This document shows, one piece after another, positions 1 to 6,215 of a stretch of 35,178 bases of DNA (within the stretch, counting starts at the first letter, position 1; every line of letters begins with the position of its first letter). The notes beneath the pieces were generated by a model. The model was given only the letters and a program-made list of their open reading frames with translations, was not told where the DNA came from and did no database searches. This stretch comes from CAXGTL01 sp964012725 (GTDB lineage: Archaea > Nanobdellota > Nanobdellia > Woesearchaeales > CAXGTL01). Where the stretch lies: the NCBI GenBank assembly GCA_964012725.1, contig CAXGTL010000010.1, forward strand, positions 1 through 35,178. Reading direction: 5' to 3'. The translations under genes and the position numbers were made by a program.

Positions 1-314
1 TTGTTAAGAAAAGAAAATCAAAACAATTTAAACCAAAACAAAGCACATCCTTACCAAGACAACAACCAATGTCTATGCATAGACCACAACAACAAGGATT
101 ACAACAACAAAGACCGTTACAAAGGCCACAGATGAGTATGCAAGAACAAATAAAACGTAAAAGAATAATCTCTAGATTAGAATTATATATAAGAGGAGCT
201 TTAGTTAAAGGTTATACTTATGAAATGTTAAGAGCTCATTTAGTTAGAAATGGTTGGCCAGCTAATGTAGTTGATGAAGTTATAAATAAAATTAAGTTTT
301 CTGGAATAAAGTAA
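1..314 (+). CDS. C-terminal part of an unknown protein (5' end outside window)
   Basis: The frame is open from the left edge (first full codon at base 3) to the stop at 312-314, so this is the 3' end of a longer gene. An internal ATG at 69 exists but the coding signal continues upstream. The visible part begins with a basic, Gln/Pro-rich linker and ends in a compact helical segment of about 45 residues (ISRLELYIRGALVKGYTYEM onward, then NGWP). I recall similar C-terminal 'ala-Lys-Gly-Tyr ... Gly-Trp-Pro' helices at the ends of many DPANN membrane or secreted proteins, where they look like a small two- or three-helix module of unknown role. No catalytic motif is visible. It is followed 33 bp later by the NOG1-like gene, which has its own TATA box, so the two are probably separate transcripts. 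Confidence 0.6.
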   Translation, partial: VKKRKSKQFKPKQSTSLPRQQPMSMHRPQQQGLQQQRPLQRPQMSMQEQIKRKRIISRLELYIRGALVKGYTYEMLRAHLVRNGWPANVVDEVINKIKFSGIK

Positions 315-347
315 ACCTTTTTAAACTACTACATTCTCTATTACTTT

Positions 348-1313
348 ATGGCATTTCAAGACATAGTCTTTATTGAAGAATATAAGCATTACATAGATGT
401 AGCTTTTAGAAAGTCAAATAAACAAGCTGCTAAAATCCGTGGTTCTAAAATCAGAGGAACTAGACTTGACAAATCATGGAGAATTGAGTTATCTAGGATT
501 GAAGCAATAAAAGCAAGTCTTGAAGGAAGTTTGATGAAAATATTAAGAACATTTCCTACTATAGATGATCTTCCTGAATTTTATAAAGAATTACTTAAAC
601 TACATATTGAAATTAAACAAATAAAGAAATCACTTGGTGCAATTAATTGGGCTATTAATAAAATAAATGATTTTCAAGGAATTTATTCTTCTAAAGTTAA
701 AACATGTAAACAATTAGCAAAAATTAATCAATATAGAAGAGAATATAGTGGTAGGATTAACTCTGTATTAAGACAAGTAAGAAAAGATTTAATTATTTTG
801 CAAGATGTAAGAAAATTGTTAATTAATTTTCCTGTTATAAAAGAAAAGTATGATAAAGTTGCAATCTGTGGGTTCCCGAATGTTGGAAAAACTACATTGT
901 TATCTAAATTGTCTAAATCAAAGCCAGAGATAAATGAATATGCATTTACAACAAAGAAAGTTAATGTTGGTTATTTTGAAGGCAAAGTTAAAGGAAAAGA
1001 TGTAAAAGTTCAACTTTTGGATACTCCTGGTACATTGAACAGATATGAAAAGATGAATTATATTGAAAAACAAGCTCATTTAGCTATTAAATATTGTGCT
1101 GATGTTCTTGTTTATGTTTTTGATTTAACTGAGCCTTATTCTTTGAAAAAACAAATAAAGTTGTACAAAGAGCTTAAAAGGAATAGGATTCCAATGGTTG
1201 TTTATTTAAGTAAAACTGATATATTGGATAAAGCTAAGATTGATGAGTTTGTTGCTGAGCATAAGTTTAAAGTTTATGATTTTGATGAGTTGAAAAAAGA
1301 GCTTCTTAAATAA
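348..1313 (+). CDS. NOG1-family ribosome-assembly GTPase
   Basis: A 321-residue Obg/HflX-superfamily GTPase. The N-terminal 165 residues are a basic helical domain (motifs such as KIRGSKIRGTRL and TFPTIDDLPEFYKELL) that match the NOG1 N-domain. The G domain follows: P-loop GFPNVGKT at about residues 175-182, the FTTK switch I stretch near 200, G3 DTPG at 225-228, and G4 as SKTD at 288-291 instead of canonical NKxD. NOG1 proteins act in large ribosomal subunit assembly in the cytoplasm. The C-terminal extension of eukaryotic NOG1 is absent, as is usual in archaea. The ATG at 348 lies 26.5 nt from the centre of a TATA-like TTTTTAAA at 318-325, so a leaderless mRNA is likely. The Asn-to-Ser change in G4 is mild; S is tolerated in related GTPases. 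Confidence 0.88.
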   Translation: MAFQDIVFIEEYKHYIDVAFRKSNKQAAKIRGSKIRGTRLDKSWRIELSRIEAIKASLEGSLMKILRTFPTIDDLPEFYKELLKLHIEIKQIKKSLGAINWAINKINDFQGIYSSKVKTCKQLAKINQYRREYSGRINSVLRQVRKDLIILQDVRKLLINFPVIKEKYDKVAICGFPNVGKTTLLSKLSKSKPEINEYAFTTKKVNVGYFEGKVKGKDVKVQLLDTPGTLNRYEKMNYIEKQAHLAIKYCADVLVYVFDLTEPYSLKKQIKLYKELKRNRIPMVVYLSKTDILDKAKIDEFVAEHKFKVYDFDELKKELLK

Positions 1314-1388
1314 TTTTTGTTAATTTCTTTATATATAGGTTTAAAATAGATACTTTTATATATTAGTTATACTTACTAGTGTGTATAA

Positions 1389-1742
1389 GTGTGTATAAAA
1401 ATGTTGATGAATGAAAAAACAATAATAGCATTGAATCAAGAAATTGGTCAAAATGGAGAATTAAGTAATCAAAGCTCTCTTGATTTTGCATTAAGTATGG
1501 TAAAACATAAGAAAAGTTGGTTATATGAATTAAGTTATTTGTTAAGAAGTATATTAGTTGATCATGTTTTTGAAGATGGAAATAAAAGAACTGCTTTAGC
1601 TTTGATAATTACTTATTTTGATTATAAGGAACTTAATTTTGATAAAGATAGAATTATCTTTATTGTTCATACTATTGCAAAGAAAAATGTAAAAAGTGTT
1701 ACAAAGATAGCGAGGTTGATAAAAAGTGTCATCATTTATTAA
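1389..1742 (+). CDS. Fic/Doc-family protein, probable toxin
   Basis: About 117 residues, close to the length of Doc-type Fic proteins. The Fic signature HVFEDGNKRTAL is complete at about residues 59-70: His as general base, the acidic residue for Mg, and GNKR for phosphate binding. The family transfers AMP or phosphate to target proteins; Doc phosphorylates EF-Tu. Which reaction this one performs cannot be read from sequence. The start is uncertain: GTG at 1389, ATG at 1401 or ATG at 1407. A TATA-like TTTATATA at 1355-1362 predicts transcription from about 1385, so 1389 or 1401 would suit a short leader. The downstream gene overlaps its end by 17 nt, which fits a two-gene toxin-antitoxin unit in toxin-first order. 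Confidence 0.78.
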   Translation: MCIKMLMNEKTIIALNQEIGQNGELSNQSSLDFALSMVKHKKSWLYELSYLLRSILVDHVFEDGNKRTALALIITYFDYKELNFDKDRIIFIVHTIAKKNVKSVTKIARLIKSVIIY

Positions 1743-1956
1743 AAGGGCTAGAAAGTTGATAAATGAAAACCAAGATTTGTTTATTGCTTTAGAAGATTTA
1801 GATTATACTGGAAGATTAAGTAAAGTTAAGTATAAAAATAGGTATAACTTTACATTAGACCAAGATTTAATGAATAAATTAAGAAATTTTTGTAAAAAAC
1901 AACATATAAAGATGTCTAATTTTGTTGAAGATGCAATTAGGAAAGAGTTAAAATGA
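1726..1956 (+). CDS. Ribbon-helix-helix-like protein, probable antitoxin of the Fic protein
   Basis: A 76-residue basic protein starting at GTG 1726, inside the last codons of the Fic gene. The C-terminal 40 residues (YNFTLDQDLMNKLRNFCKKQ then HIKMSNFVEDAIRKELK) read as a beta strand followed by two helices, the pattern of a MetJ/CopG-type ribbon-helix-helix DNA-binding fold. The N-terminal part (residues 1-30) is helical and could be the toxin-binding arm. I infer an antitoxin role from size, overlap and fold. Known Doc partners are Phd-type, so an RHH partner is a variation. There is no (S/T)xxxE(G/N) Fic-inhibitory motif that I can identify with confidence. The GTG start is decided by the absence of any other suitable start before the conserved region. 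Confidence 0.6.
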   Translation: MSSFIKRARKLINENQDLFIALEDLDYTGRLSKVKYKNRYNFTLDQDLMNKLRNFCKKQHIKMSNFVEDAIRKELK

Positions 1957-2026
1957 GATTCTGAAAATCGAAAGTATTATATACTATAAGTACTATTAGT
2001 ATATATTGTACTTACAGGTGTTACAT

Positions 2027-2227
2027 GTGATATATTTTAGTAAACATGCTAGGCAGAGGATGGTGCTAAGAGGCATATCTGAAAAAGAGGTTATAGAAGC
2101 TATTAAAAGAGGGTCTAAGACATTACAAAAACCTGATAAAATCTTATCAGATTATAAGTACTTTTGTGTTGTTTATAAGAAAGTAGGAAAAAATATATTT
2201 GTTATAACAATTAAACCAAGGTGGTAA
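2027..2227 (+). CDS. DUF4258-family protein, probable toxin
   Basis: A small basic protein of about 66 residues with the DUF4258 pattern: FSKHARQRMVLRGISEKEV near the N-terminus, then a GSK turn and a C-terminal strand ending KPRW. DUF4258 proteins resemble RelE/MqsR-like small RNases and often sit next to YgiT- or Xre-type antitoxins; ribonuclease activity here is inference. Possible in-frame starts are TTG 2006, GTG 2018 and GTG 2027. I chose 2027 because the family usually begins a few residues before the FSxHA motif and because GGTG at 2017-2020 could serve as its ribosome site. The next gene begins 2 nt after its stop, so the two are co-transcribed. TATA-like sequences lie at 1977-1984 and 1999-2006. 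Confidence 0.65.
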   Translation: MIYFSKHARQRMVLRGISEKEVIEAIKRGSKTLQKPDKILSDYKYFCVVYKKVGKNIFVITIKPRW

Positions 2228-2229
2228 AT

Positions 2230-2556
2230 ATGGCGTGTCCAATGTGTAAAGGAAAATTGAAAAAGAAAAGAATAAAAGAAAAAATGTTTGGTATAGAATT
2301 AGGCAAGTTTCCAGCATTAGTTTGTGCAAAATGTGGTGAGTCTTATACAGATGAGAAAACTACTAAAAAAATAGAAGCAATTGCAAAGAAAAAAGGTATT
2401 TGGGGTTTAGGTAAACAAACTAAAATTACTAGAACTGGTAATTCATTAGCTGTTAGGATTCCTAAAGAAATTGTTGATTATTTACATTTGAAAGAAGGAG
2501 AAAAAGCTTATATTCACCCACAAGATAATGGAATTATGATAGAATCTTTAGAATGA
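2230..2556 (+). CDS. YgiT-type zinc finger fused to AbrB/MazE-like domain, probable antitoxin
   Basis: A 108-residue two-domain protein. Residues 1-38 carry a CPMC ... CAKC pair (C3, C6, C32, C35) typical of the YgiT/MqsA zinc-finger domain. Residues about 58-108 form an AbrB/MazE swapped-hairpin domain (KITRTGNSLAVRIPKEIV, then LKEGEKAYI). MqsA uses its N-terminal zinc domain to bind the toxin and its C-terminal domain to bind DNA; here the C-terminal domain is AbrB-like instead of Xre-like. The start at ATG 2230 is preferred over GTG 2221 because AGGTGG at 2219-2224 is well placed as a ribosome site. It lies directly after the DUF4258 gene, and its stop overlaps the start of the next small gene (ATGA-type overlap), so three genes form one unit. 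Confidence 0.75.
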   Translation: MACPMCKGKLKKKRIKEKMFGIELGKFPALVCAKCGESYTDEKTTKKIEAIAKKKGIWGLGKQTKITRTGNSLAVRIPKEIVDYLHLKEGEKAYIHPQDNGIMIESLE

Positions 2557-2732
2557 AAATGAGACCTCGTGCTAACTTTAACAGAGAAACAAAAAAGAAA
2601 ATATTGCACTTACATGATAAAGGACATTCTTTATCAAAGATTTCTGAACAATTAGAATTAAGGATGGTTCATGTTATGGATGTTTTAGATGAGAAGAATT
2701 TAAAACCTAATTTAAGTGAGTTTGAAGATTAA
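2553..2732 (+). CDS. Small helix-turn-helix-like protein
   Basis: A 59-residue ORF starting at ATG 2553, which overlaps the TGA of the YgiT-AbrB gene by 4 nt, and ending exactly one base before the convergent L10e stop. It encodes a basic N-terminus (MKMRPRANFNRETKKKI) followed by a probable helix-turn-helix (LHDKGHSLSKISEQLELRMV), with an acidic tail. The pattern resembles resolvase/Hin-type or sigma-4-like HTH modules, but is too short to assign. Overlap coupling and tight packing argue that it is real and belongs to the DUF4258/YgiT unit, perhaps as a co-regulator. No catalytic residues are visible. Confidence 0.6.
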   Translation: MKMRPRANFNRETKKKILHLHDKGHSLSKISEQLELRMVHVMDVLDEKNLKPNLSEFED

Positions 2733-3257
2733 TTATTTAGTTTCTTCTACAACAATGTTCCAAGCAAAAGGAAACTTTTGTGATGCACGTTTCATAGCTA
2801 ATTTTGCTGTAGGTATGTTTGCTTTAGAAACACCAACATGCATAATAATTTGTCTTTTTTTAATTCGTGCTGCTGTGCTAATTGGTTTACCAAATGACTT
2901 TTTCATACCAGTACTCATTCTATCTGCACCTGCACCGCTTGCTAAAGGGTTTTCTCTTAAAATATGATGAGGAAATACTCTGATCTTTAGATGATATGCT
3001 TTTTTACCAATAGTTTTTTCTAAAACTCTGTTACTAGTTTGTCTAGCTGATTCTAATGCATTATGTCTTATTTGTACATTGTTTCTAGAAACTAGTTGTA
3101 CTTGGAATGGAAATTTCTTTGTAAGATTGCCTATATCAAACTTAACAATAGTACTATTAGGCCTAACTTTAATATAAGCCCTTTTCTTATACTTGGATAT
3201 TCTTGTATAAGGTCTTTCTAGTCTTCTATAAGCATTTGCTCTTCTTAATCTTGCCAT
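2733..3257 (-). CDS. rpl10e: 50S ribosomal protein L10e (uL16 family)
   Basis: A 174-residue basic protein, the usual length for archaeal L10e. It begins MARLRRANAYRRLERPYTR and contains the highly conserved segment HHILRENPLASGAGADRMST followed by GMKKSFGKP and TAARI. The protein belongs to the central protuberance region of the large subunit, near the A-site tRNA and 5S rRNA. The ATG at 3257 lies exactly 26.5 nt from the centre of the palindromic TATA box TTTATAAA (3280-3287), so the mRNA is probably leaderless. Because this TATA box is symmetric it could also fire to the right, toward the RNA element at 3304. The gene converges head-on with the small HTH gene, with no intergenic base. Confidence 0.97.
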   Translation of the reverse strand: MARLRRANAYRRLERPYTRISKYKKRAYIKVRPNSTIVKFDIGNLTKKFPFQVQLVSRNNVQIRHNALESARQTSNRVLEKTIGKKAYHLKIRVFPHHILRENPLASGAGADRMSTGMKKSFGKPISTAARIKKRQIIMHVGVSKANIPTAKLAMKRASQKFPFAWNIVVEETK

Positions 3258-3279
3258 GTATATGTGATTTTAATATTGG

Positions 3280-3287
3280 TTTATAAA
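3280..3287. promoter_or_regulatory. Palindromic TATA box shared by rpl10e and the rightward RNA element
   Basis: TTTATAAA is its own reverse complement. Measured from its centre, the L10e ATG (3257) is 26.5 nt to the left, the canonical archaeal TATA-to-start distance. The same distance to the right points to about 3310, within the first strand of the RNA element. Rightward activity is inference. Confidence 0.5.
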
Positions 3288-3303
3288 TGTTTTGTATAGT
3301 TTG

Positions 3304-3420
3304 CTTCATCCAAAAATCCTATTTCGCTTTCTCGCTTTGCTCAAAAGCTACATCTGGCCATGCCATTATTAACTTCGTTAACAATGTCAATAATGGCACA
3401 GACGGATATTTTGAATGAAG
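3304..3420 (+). ncRNA. Structured RNA element, copy 1 (upstream of the pilin cluster)
   Basis: This stretch folds into a closed multi-helix structure. An outer helix pairs 3304-3308 with 3416-3420. A second helix pairs 3311-3319 with 3404-3413 and has one bulged A. Hairpin B pairs 3326-3330 with 3344-3348. An apical hairpin of 10 bp pairs 3361-3370 with 3389-3398. Two unpaired blocks, CTGGCCATGCCAT (3354-3366, partly in the apical stem) and GGCACAGACGGATATTTTGA (3395-3414), are identical in a second copy at 28770-28893. Differences between the copies keep pairing: the outer helix is completely different but paired in both, and the second pair of hairpin B is C-G here and U-A there. It lies 120 nt before the pilin start, with a separate TATA box between, so it may be an independent small RNA or a leader of a longer transcript. 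Confidence 0.65.
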
Positions 3421-3474
3421 TGGTAATTACATTAGAAATATTTAAACTTATAGCAACATTTTTAAATAGAAACA

Positions 3475-3533
3475 TATATAAATAAGATATACATAAGAAT
3501 ATATATTAAAACTAATATTAAAATAAGAGGTGG
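3475..3533 (+). promoter_or_regulatory. Promoter and ribosome site of the pilin cluster
   Basis: TATATAAA at 3475-3482 predicts transcription from about 3505. The strong ribosome site GAGGTGG lies at 3527-3533, 6 nt before the ATG at 3540. This gives a leadered mRNA, unlike most first genes in the window, and suggests high translation as expected for a structural filament subunit. Confidence 0.55.
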
Positions 3534-3539
3534 ATACAT

Positions 3540-4166
3540 ATGATATTTAAAAAAAGAGCTTCATTAGCGCTTTCTGTAAATGCTATTGTTGTTATTGTTA
3601 TTGCGTTCGTTGTTTTAGGTCTAGGTTTGACTTTGACAAGAACTATATTTACTGGTGCTCAGGATAAAATTCCACAAGCACTTGATCTTACTGCTTTAGA
3701 AGCACAACCTTCAACAGGTAATCCTATTACATTATCAGGAACTGTAACAATTGATGCAGGTGATTCAACAGCATTTAATGTTGGTTTTTATAGTATAAAT
3801 GGAAAAGCTACTGATGCTATTTTTGCTTTTGAAAATTGTATGGATGAAGATGGACAAATTTATAAGTTTGAAGGAACTGTAATTCCAGATGCTGGTGTTA
3901 ATAAAAAATATGTATTACCACAAATTAATACTTTACCAGAAACAGTTGAACAATCAAAATCAGCAGCATTTAATATTTTGATAAAGCATTTTTCAAGTGG
4001 TCCAGATCCTAAAGCTCCAACAAAGGAAGTTTATGGATTACCAGCAAATAAATTATATGTTTGTAATATTGGTGTAGTTAAATCACAAGTTTATACTAAA
4101 TTTCCAACAAAGTTTAGTGAAGGATTGTATGAGAAAAAACAAATTAAATTAAGTATTTCATCTTAA
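3540..4166 (+). CDS. Pilin/archaellin-like protein with class III signal peptide
   Basis: A 208-residue protein. The N-terminus MIFKKRASLALSVNAIVVIV continues into a hydrophobic helix to about residue 33. This is the class III (type IV prepilin) pattern: a short basic leader, processing by an archaeal prepilin peptidase (PibD/FlaK family) probably near residue 7, and an assembly helix. The rest (residues 40-208) is beta-rich with two Cys (about 100 and 176) that could form a disulphide. I infer a secreted filament subunit anchored by its N-terminal helix. It heads a three-gene cluster (20 bp to the next gene) and has a strong leadered ribosome site. The structured RNA element lies upstream. 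No peptidase or assembly ATPase is adjacent; the machinery operon is at 28932. Confidence 0.7.
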   Translation: MIFKKRASLALSVNAIVVIVIAFVVLGLGLTLTRTIFTGAQDKIPQALDLTALEAQPSTGNPITLSGTVTIDAGDSTAFNVGFYSINGKATDAIFAFENCMDEDGQIYKFEGTVIPDAGVNKKYVLPQINTLPETVEQSKSAAFNILIKHFSSGPDPKAPTKEVYGLPANKLYVCNIGVVKSQVYTKFPTKFSEGLYEKKQIKLSISS

Positions 4167-4185
4167 AAAAAGAGGTATAATTACA

Positions 4186-4413
4186 ATGGCAAAAAGCAAA
4201 AAGAAAAAGTTAACATCTCAGCAAGAATTCGACATAATGAAACTTGTTTTAGATAAACTACTTTGGTTAGGGTTTATTATTATGGGTTTTGGTATGTATA
4301 AGATGGCAGAAACAGGTGTATTCTTAACTGGTATCTGGTACATTGTTGCTGGTGCAATATTATTAATATTATTCATAATCTTTATGGTTAAAGAATATGA
4401 GATGTTAAAATAA
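4186..4413 (+). CDS. Small two-helix membrane protein
   Basis: A 75-residue protein with a lysine-rich start (MAKSKKKKL), an amphipathic segment and two membrane helices at about residues 26-42 and 46-68. No family recognised. An AAGAGG ribosome site lies before the ATG, and the gene follows the pilin gene by 19 bp and precedes another pilin-like gene, so a role in filament assembly or anchoring is plausible but is only inferred from position. Two T-runs follow its stop (4418-4425 and 4428-4434), which could terminate or attenuate the transcript before the next gene. Confidence 0.6.
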   Translation: MAKSKKKKLTSQQEFDIMKLVLDKLLWLGFIIMGFGMYKMAETGVFLTGIWYIVAGAILLILFIIFMVKEYEMLK

Positions 4414-4414
4414 A

Positions 4415-4435
4415 TACTTTTTTTTAATTTTTTTA
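4415..4435 (+). terminator. T-rich terminator or attenuator inside the pilin cluster
   Basis: Runs of eight T (4418-4425) and seven T (4428-4434) directly follow the small membrane gene. Archaeal RNA polymerase terminates at U-tracts without a hairpin. The next ATG (4438) is only 3 nt away, so full termination would leave that gene without a leader; partial read-through is more likely. Confidence 0.4.
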
Positions 4436-4437
4436 AA

Positions 4438-5004
4438 ATGTTTAATAATAAAAAAGCAATCGAAATTTCAATTAATTTTATAGTTATTCTGGTTTTAGCT
4501 ATTTTTGTATTTAGTTTATCAGTTTGGTTTATAACAAGTGTAATGAAGACTTCTGTTGAACTTCATGAAAAGTCTTCTGCTGATCTTGATGCTCAGATTG
4601 GATATCTAAATTGTGGTACTACTCCTGTTTGTTTGAATATGGATGAATTAGAATTATCAAGAGGAGAAGATGATGCATTTGGATTAAGACTTTATAATTA
4701 TAAAGATGAAGATATTACTATTCAAGTTACAGTTGATATGGATGATCAAGTTTTAAGTAAAGCTTTACCTAAAGATAATTTTAAGGTTTTGTTTGGTATT
4801 GAGCATGGTAAATTTAAAAGAGTTGTTCATTTAAAACGGAATGAAGAAAAACCAGTTGGTATTGGTATTATTGCAAACGACGATGCTCCTTCAGGTAAAT
4901 ATTTGATTAAAGTTGAGACAAAGTATTGCAATGGTTCAAATTGGTGTACTCAACCTTTTGATTTTGGTGATGGTTTTTATTTACTTTATATTGATGTGCC
5001 TTAG
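4438..5004 (+). CDS. Second pilin-like protein with class III signal peptide
   Basis: A 188-residue protein beginning MFNNKKAIEISINFIVILVL with a hydrophobic helix to about residue 33, again a prepilin-type N-terminus (basic leader, Glu near the start of the helix as in many type IV pilins). The ectodomain has a Cys pair around residues 59 and 64 and another near 161 and 166, and an acidic strand-rich core. I infer a minor filament subunit or a membrane-anchored surface protein. It is the last gene of the cluster. No clear ribosome site precedes it because a T-tract runs almost to the ATG, suggesting lower expression than the first pilin gene. The C-rich repeat region follows its stop. Confidence 0.65.
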   Translation: MFNNKKAIEISINFIVILVLAIFVFSLSVWFITSVMKTSVELHEKSSADLDAQIGYLNCGTTPVCLNMDELELSRGEDDAFGLRLYNYKDEDITIQVTVDMDDQVLSKALPKDNFKVLFGIEHGKFKRVVHLKRNEEKPVGIGIIANDDAPSGKYLIKVETKYCNGSNWCTQPFDFGDGFYLLYIDVP

Positions 5005-5018
5005 TAAGCCATCCACAG

Positions 5019-5090
5019 CCCCACCACCACCCATAGGCTATGATTGACTGTTTCCCACCTTCCTAAACCCCCGACCACCCAAGCCCCTGG
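5019..5090. repeat. C-rich / G-quadruplex-capable intergenic block, copy A
   Basis: Between two convergent genes lies a stretch far richer in G+C than its surroundings. It holds two C-tract clusters: CCCCACCACCACCC (5019-5032) and CCCCC..CC.CCC...CCCC (5068-5088). The 16-mer AACCCCCGACCACCCA (5066-5081) recurs exactly at 10284-10299, again followed within 3 nt by CCCCTGG. Read on the minus strand these are four-run G tracts, next to the stop of the DUF1461 gene. Confidence 0.7.
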
Positions 5091-5091
5091 C

Positions 5092-5790
5092 TCAATAATT
5101 ATTGGTTTTTCTGGTTATTTTACTTTTTCTATAAATATAATATAAAATTAATATTAAAACAATAGAATATATTACAGAATCAGACACAATTCTAAACCCT
5201 ATATCATAGAAGAATTGTTTAGGAAACATCTTAATTAAATTATCAGTTAAAGGGTTTAATAACCAAGTATCAGACTCGAACAAAGCTAAATGAAAGTTTA
5301 TGAAGAACTTTGAAAAGTTTGTGAACATGGTCCAACTTAATAATAATGTTGATATTATGTTAAGAACATTACCTGATATTAATATAATAATCATGTTTTT
5401 TGTAAAGTTATTATTATTTTTGAAATATAATATAAATGTTAATATTATAAATATTGTTAAGAAAAAATAAAATAAGATTGATAAGCCTTGTATTATTTCT
5501 TTTACTTCTACTAAATGTTGTGTTTCTTTTTGGTTGAAGAAGGGTTTTATTGTTTTAGGATATGTAATGTTCACTTCTCCTTGACCTACTTGTAAATAAT
5601 CTAATAATTCTACATTTACTTGGTGTAATTGTGTTTTGTTTATTGTAAATTCATTGTAAACATTGTTCTTTTCAAACTGTTTATGATAATAGTTTGTGTC
5701 AAATGCATTCATTTGAAAACTTATTAATAAAATTAGGATTGGAATTAAGATAATTAAGATTAATTTTGAAGGGTTGAACTTTCTTGTCAT
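5092..5790 (-). CDS. DUF1461 (TIGR01906-like) integral membrane protein
   Basis: A 232-residue protein with membrane helices at about residues 9-26, 100-123, 133-154 and 204-222 and an extracytoplasmic loop after the first. The conserved segment FHLALFESDTWLLNPLTDNL followed by IKMFPKQFF (about residues 167-195) matches the DUF1461/TIGR01906 family, which has the same 'H..LF....W..P.D.LI.LFP..FF' pattern. Function of the family is unknown. The gene stands alone: divergent from 5865 and convergent with the pilin cluster. Its stop codon directly abuts a G-rich tract (minus-strand sense). Confidence 0.8.
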   Translation of the reverse strand: MTRKFNPSKLILIILIPILILLISFQMNAFDTNYYHKQFEKNNVYNEFTINKTQLHQVNVELLDYLQVGQGEVNITYPKTIKPFFNQKETQHLVEVKEIIQGLSILFYFFLTIFIILTFILYFKNNNNFTKNMIIILISGNVLNIISTLLLSWTMFTNFSKFFINFHLALFESDTWLLNPLTDNLIKMFPKQFFYDIGFRIVSDSVIYSIVLILILYYIYRKSKITRKTNNY

Positions 5791-5864
5791 TATACTTGTT
5801 TTACCTTTTACATATTAATAATTTTAGCAATTCTTATATATATATTACACTTTCTGTTTTTATA

Positions 5865-6176
5865 ATGAAACTTAGGAAGATTAATGAAGATAATATAGAA
5901 CTTCGTGTTTTTGGATTGGGTCATCTTGATGAAAAAAAATATACTGTTAATAGTAATTGGGGGCCTGTAGAAGATATAATTAATCTTGAACATCAAAGAC
6001 TTGAATGTGTTATTGTTGTTAAAGATAATGATAAACCCCTAGGTGAATTTCCATTAATTTTAAGTGATTATGATCCTAGTTTAAATTATGATCAGTTAAG
6101 AGATAAAGCAAAAAAGTCTGCTGTTTATATGTATAATAAAAATCTTGCTAATTATAAAGAGTATGTCGGAAATTGA
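5865..6176 (+). CDS. Hypothetical protein, 103 residues
   Basis: An acidic soluble protein with no family I recognise. It begins MKLRKINEDNIELRVFGLGH, has strand-helix alternation and ends in a helical Lys/Tyr-rich tail (YMYNKNLANYKEYVGN). The frame is open upstream to 5784, but that extension is hydrophobic, AT-rich and covers the promoter. The ATG at 5865 lies 26-27 nt from the centre of the TATA-like TTATATATATAT (5834-5845), so I take it as a leaderless start. It converges with the radical SAM gene across a 39-bp gap that contains a hairpin. Confidence 0.6.
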   Translation: MKLRKINEDNIELRVFGLGHLDEKKYTVNSNWGPVEDIINLEHQRLECVIVVKDNDKPLGEFPLILSDYDPSLNYDQLRDKAKKSAVYMYNKNLANYKEYVGN

Positions 6177-6192
6177 AAATTTCTGATCATGA

Positions 6193-6213
6193 TCAAGAAC
6201 CAATAGTTCTTGA
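6193..6213. terminator. Hairpin between convergent genes
   Basis: TCAAGAAC (6193-6200) pairs perfectly with GTTCTTGA (6206-6213) around a 5-nt loop. It lies in the gap between the stops at 6176 (+) and 6216 (-), so it would sit at the 3' end of both transcripts. A role in termination or 3'-end protection is inferred. Confidence 0.4.
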
Positions 6214-6215
6214 CA

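Noticed and set aside
3304..3420. RNA element as a MITE or transposon end
   Set aside because: A transposon would have the same terminal inverted repeats in both copies; here the outer arms differ completely but remain complementary. No target-site duplication or transposase is visible.
3304..3420. RNA element as 5S rRNA, SRP RNA or H/ACA guide RNA
   Set aside because: The conserved bases do not match the 5S or SRP domains, and although ACA follows the apical hairpin there is no pseudouridylation pocket and the outer helix encloses it. The presence of two copies also argues against SRP/5S.
5784..5864. Upstream extension of the 5865-6176 gene
   Set aside because: It covers the TATA box and encodes a Leu/Tyr/Ile-rich stretch typical of translated promoter DNA; ATG 5865 fits a leaderless start.
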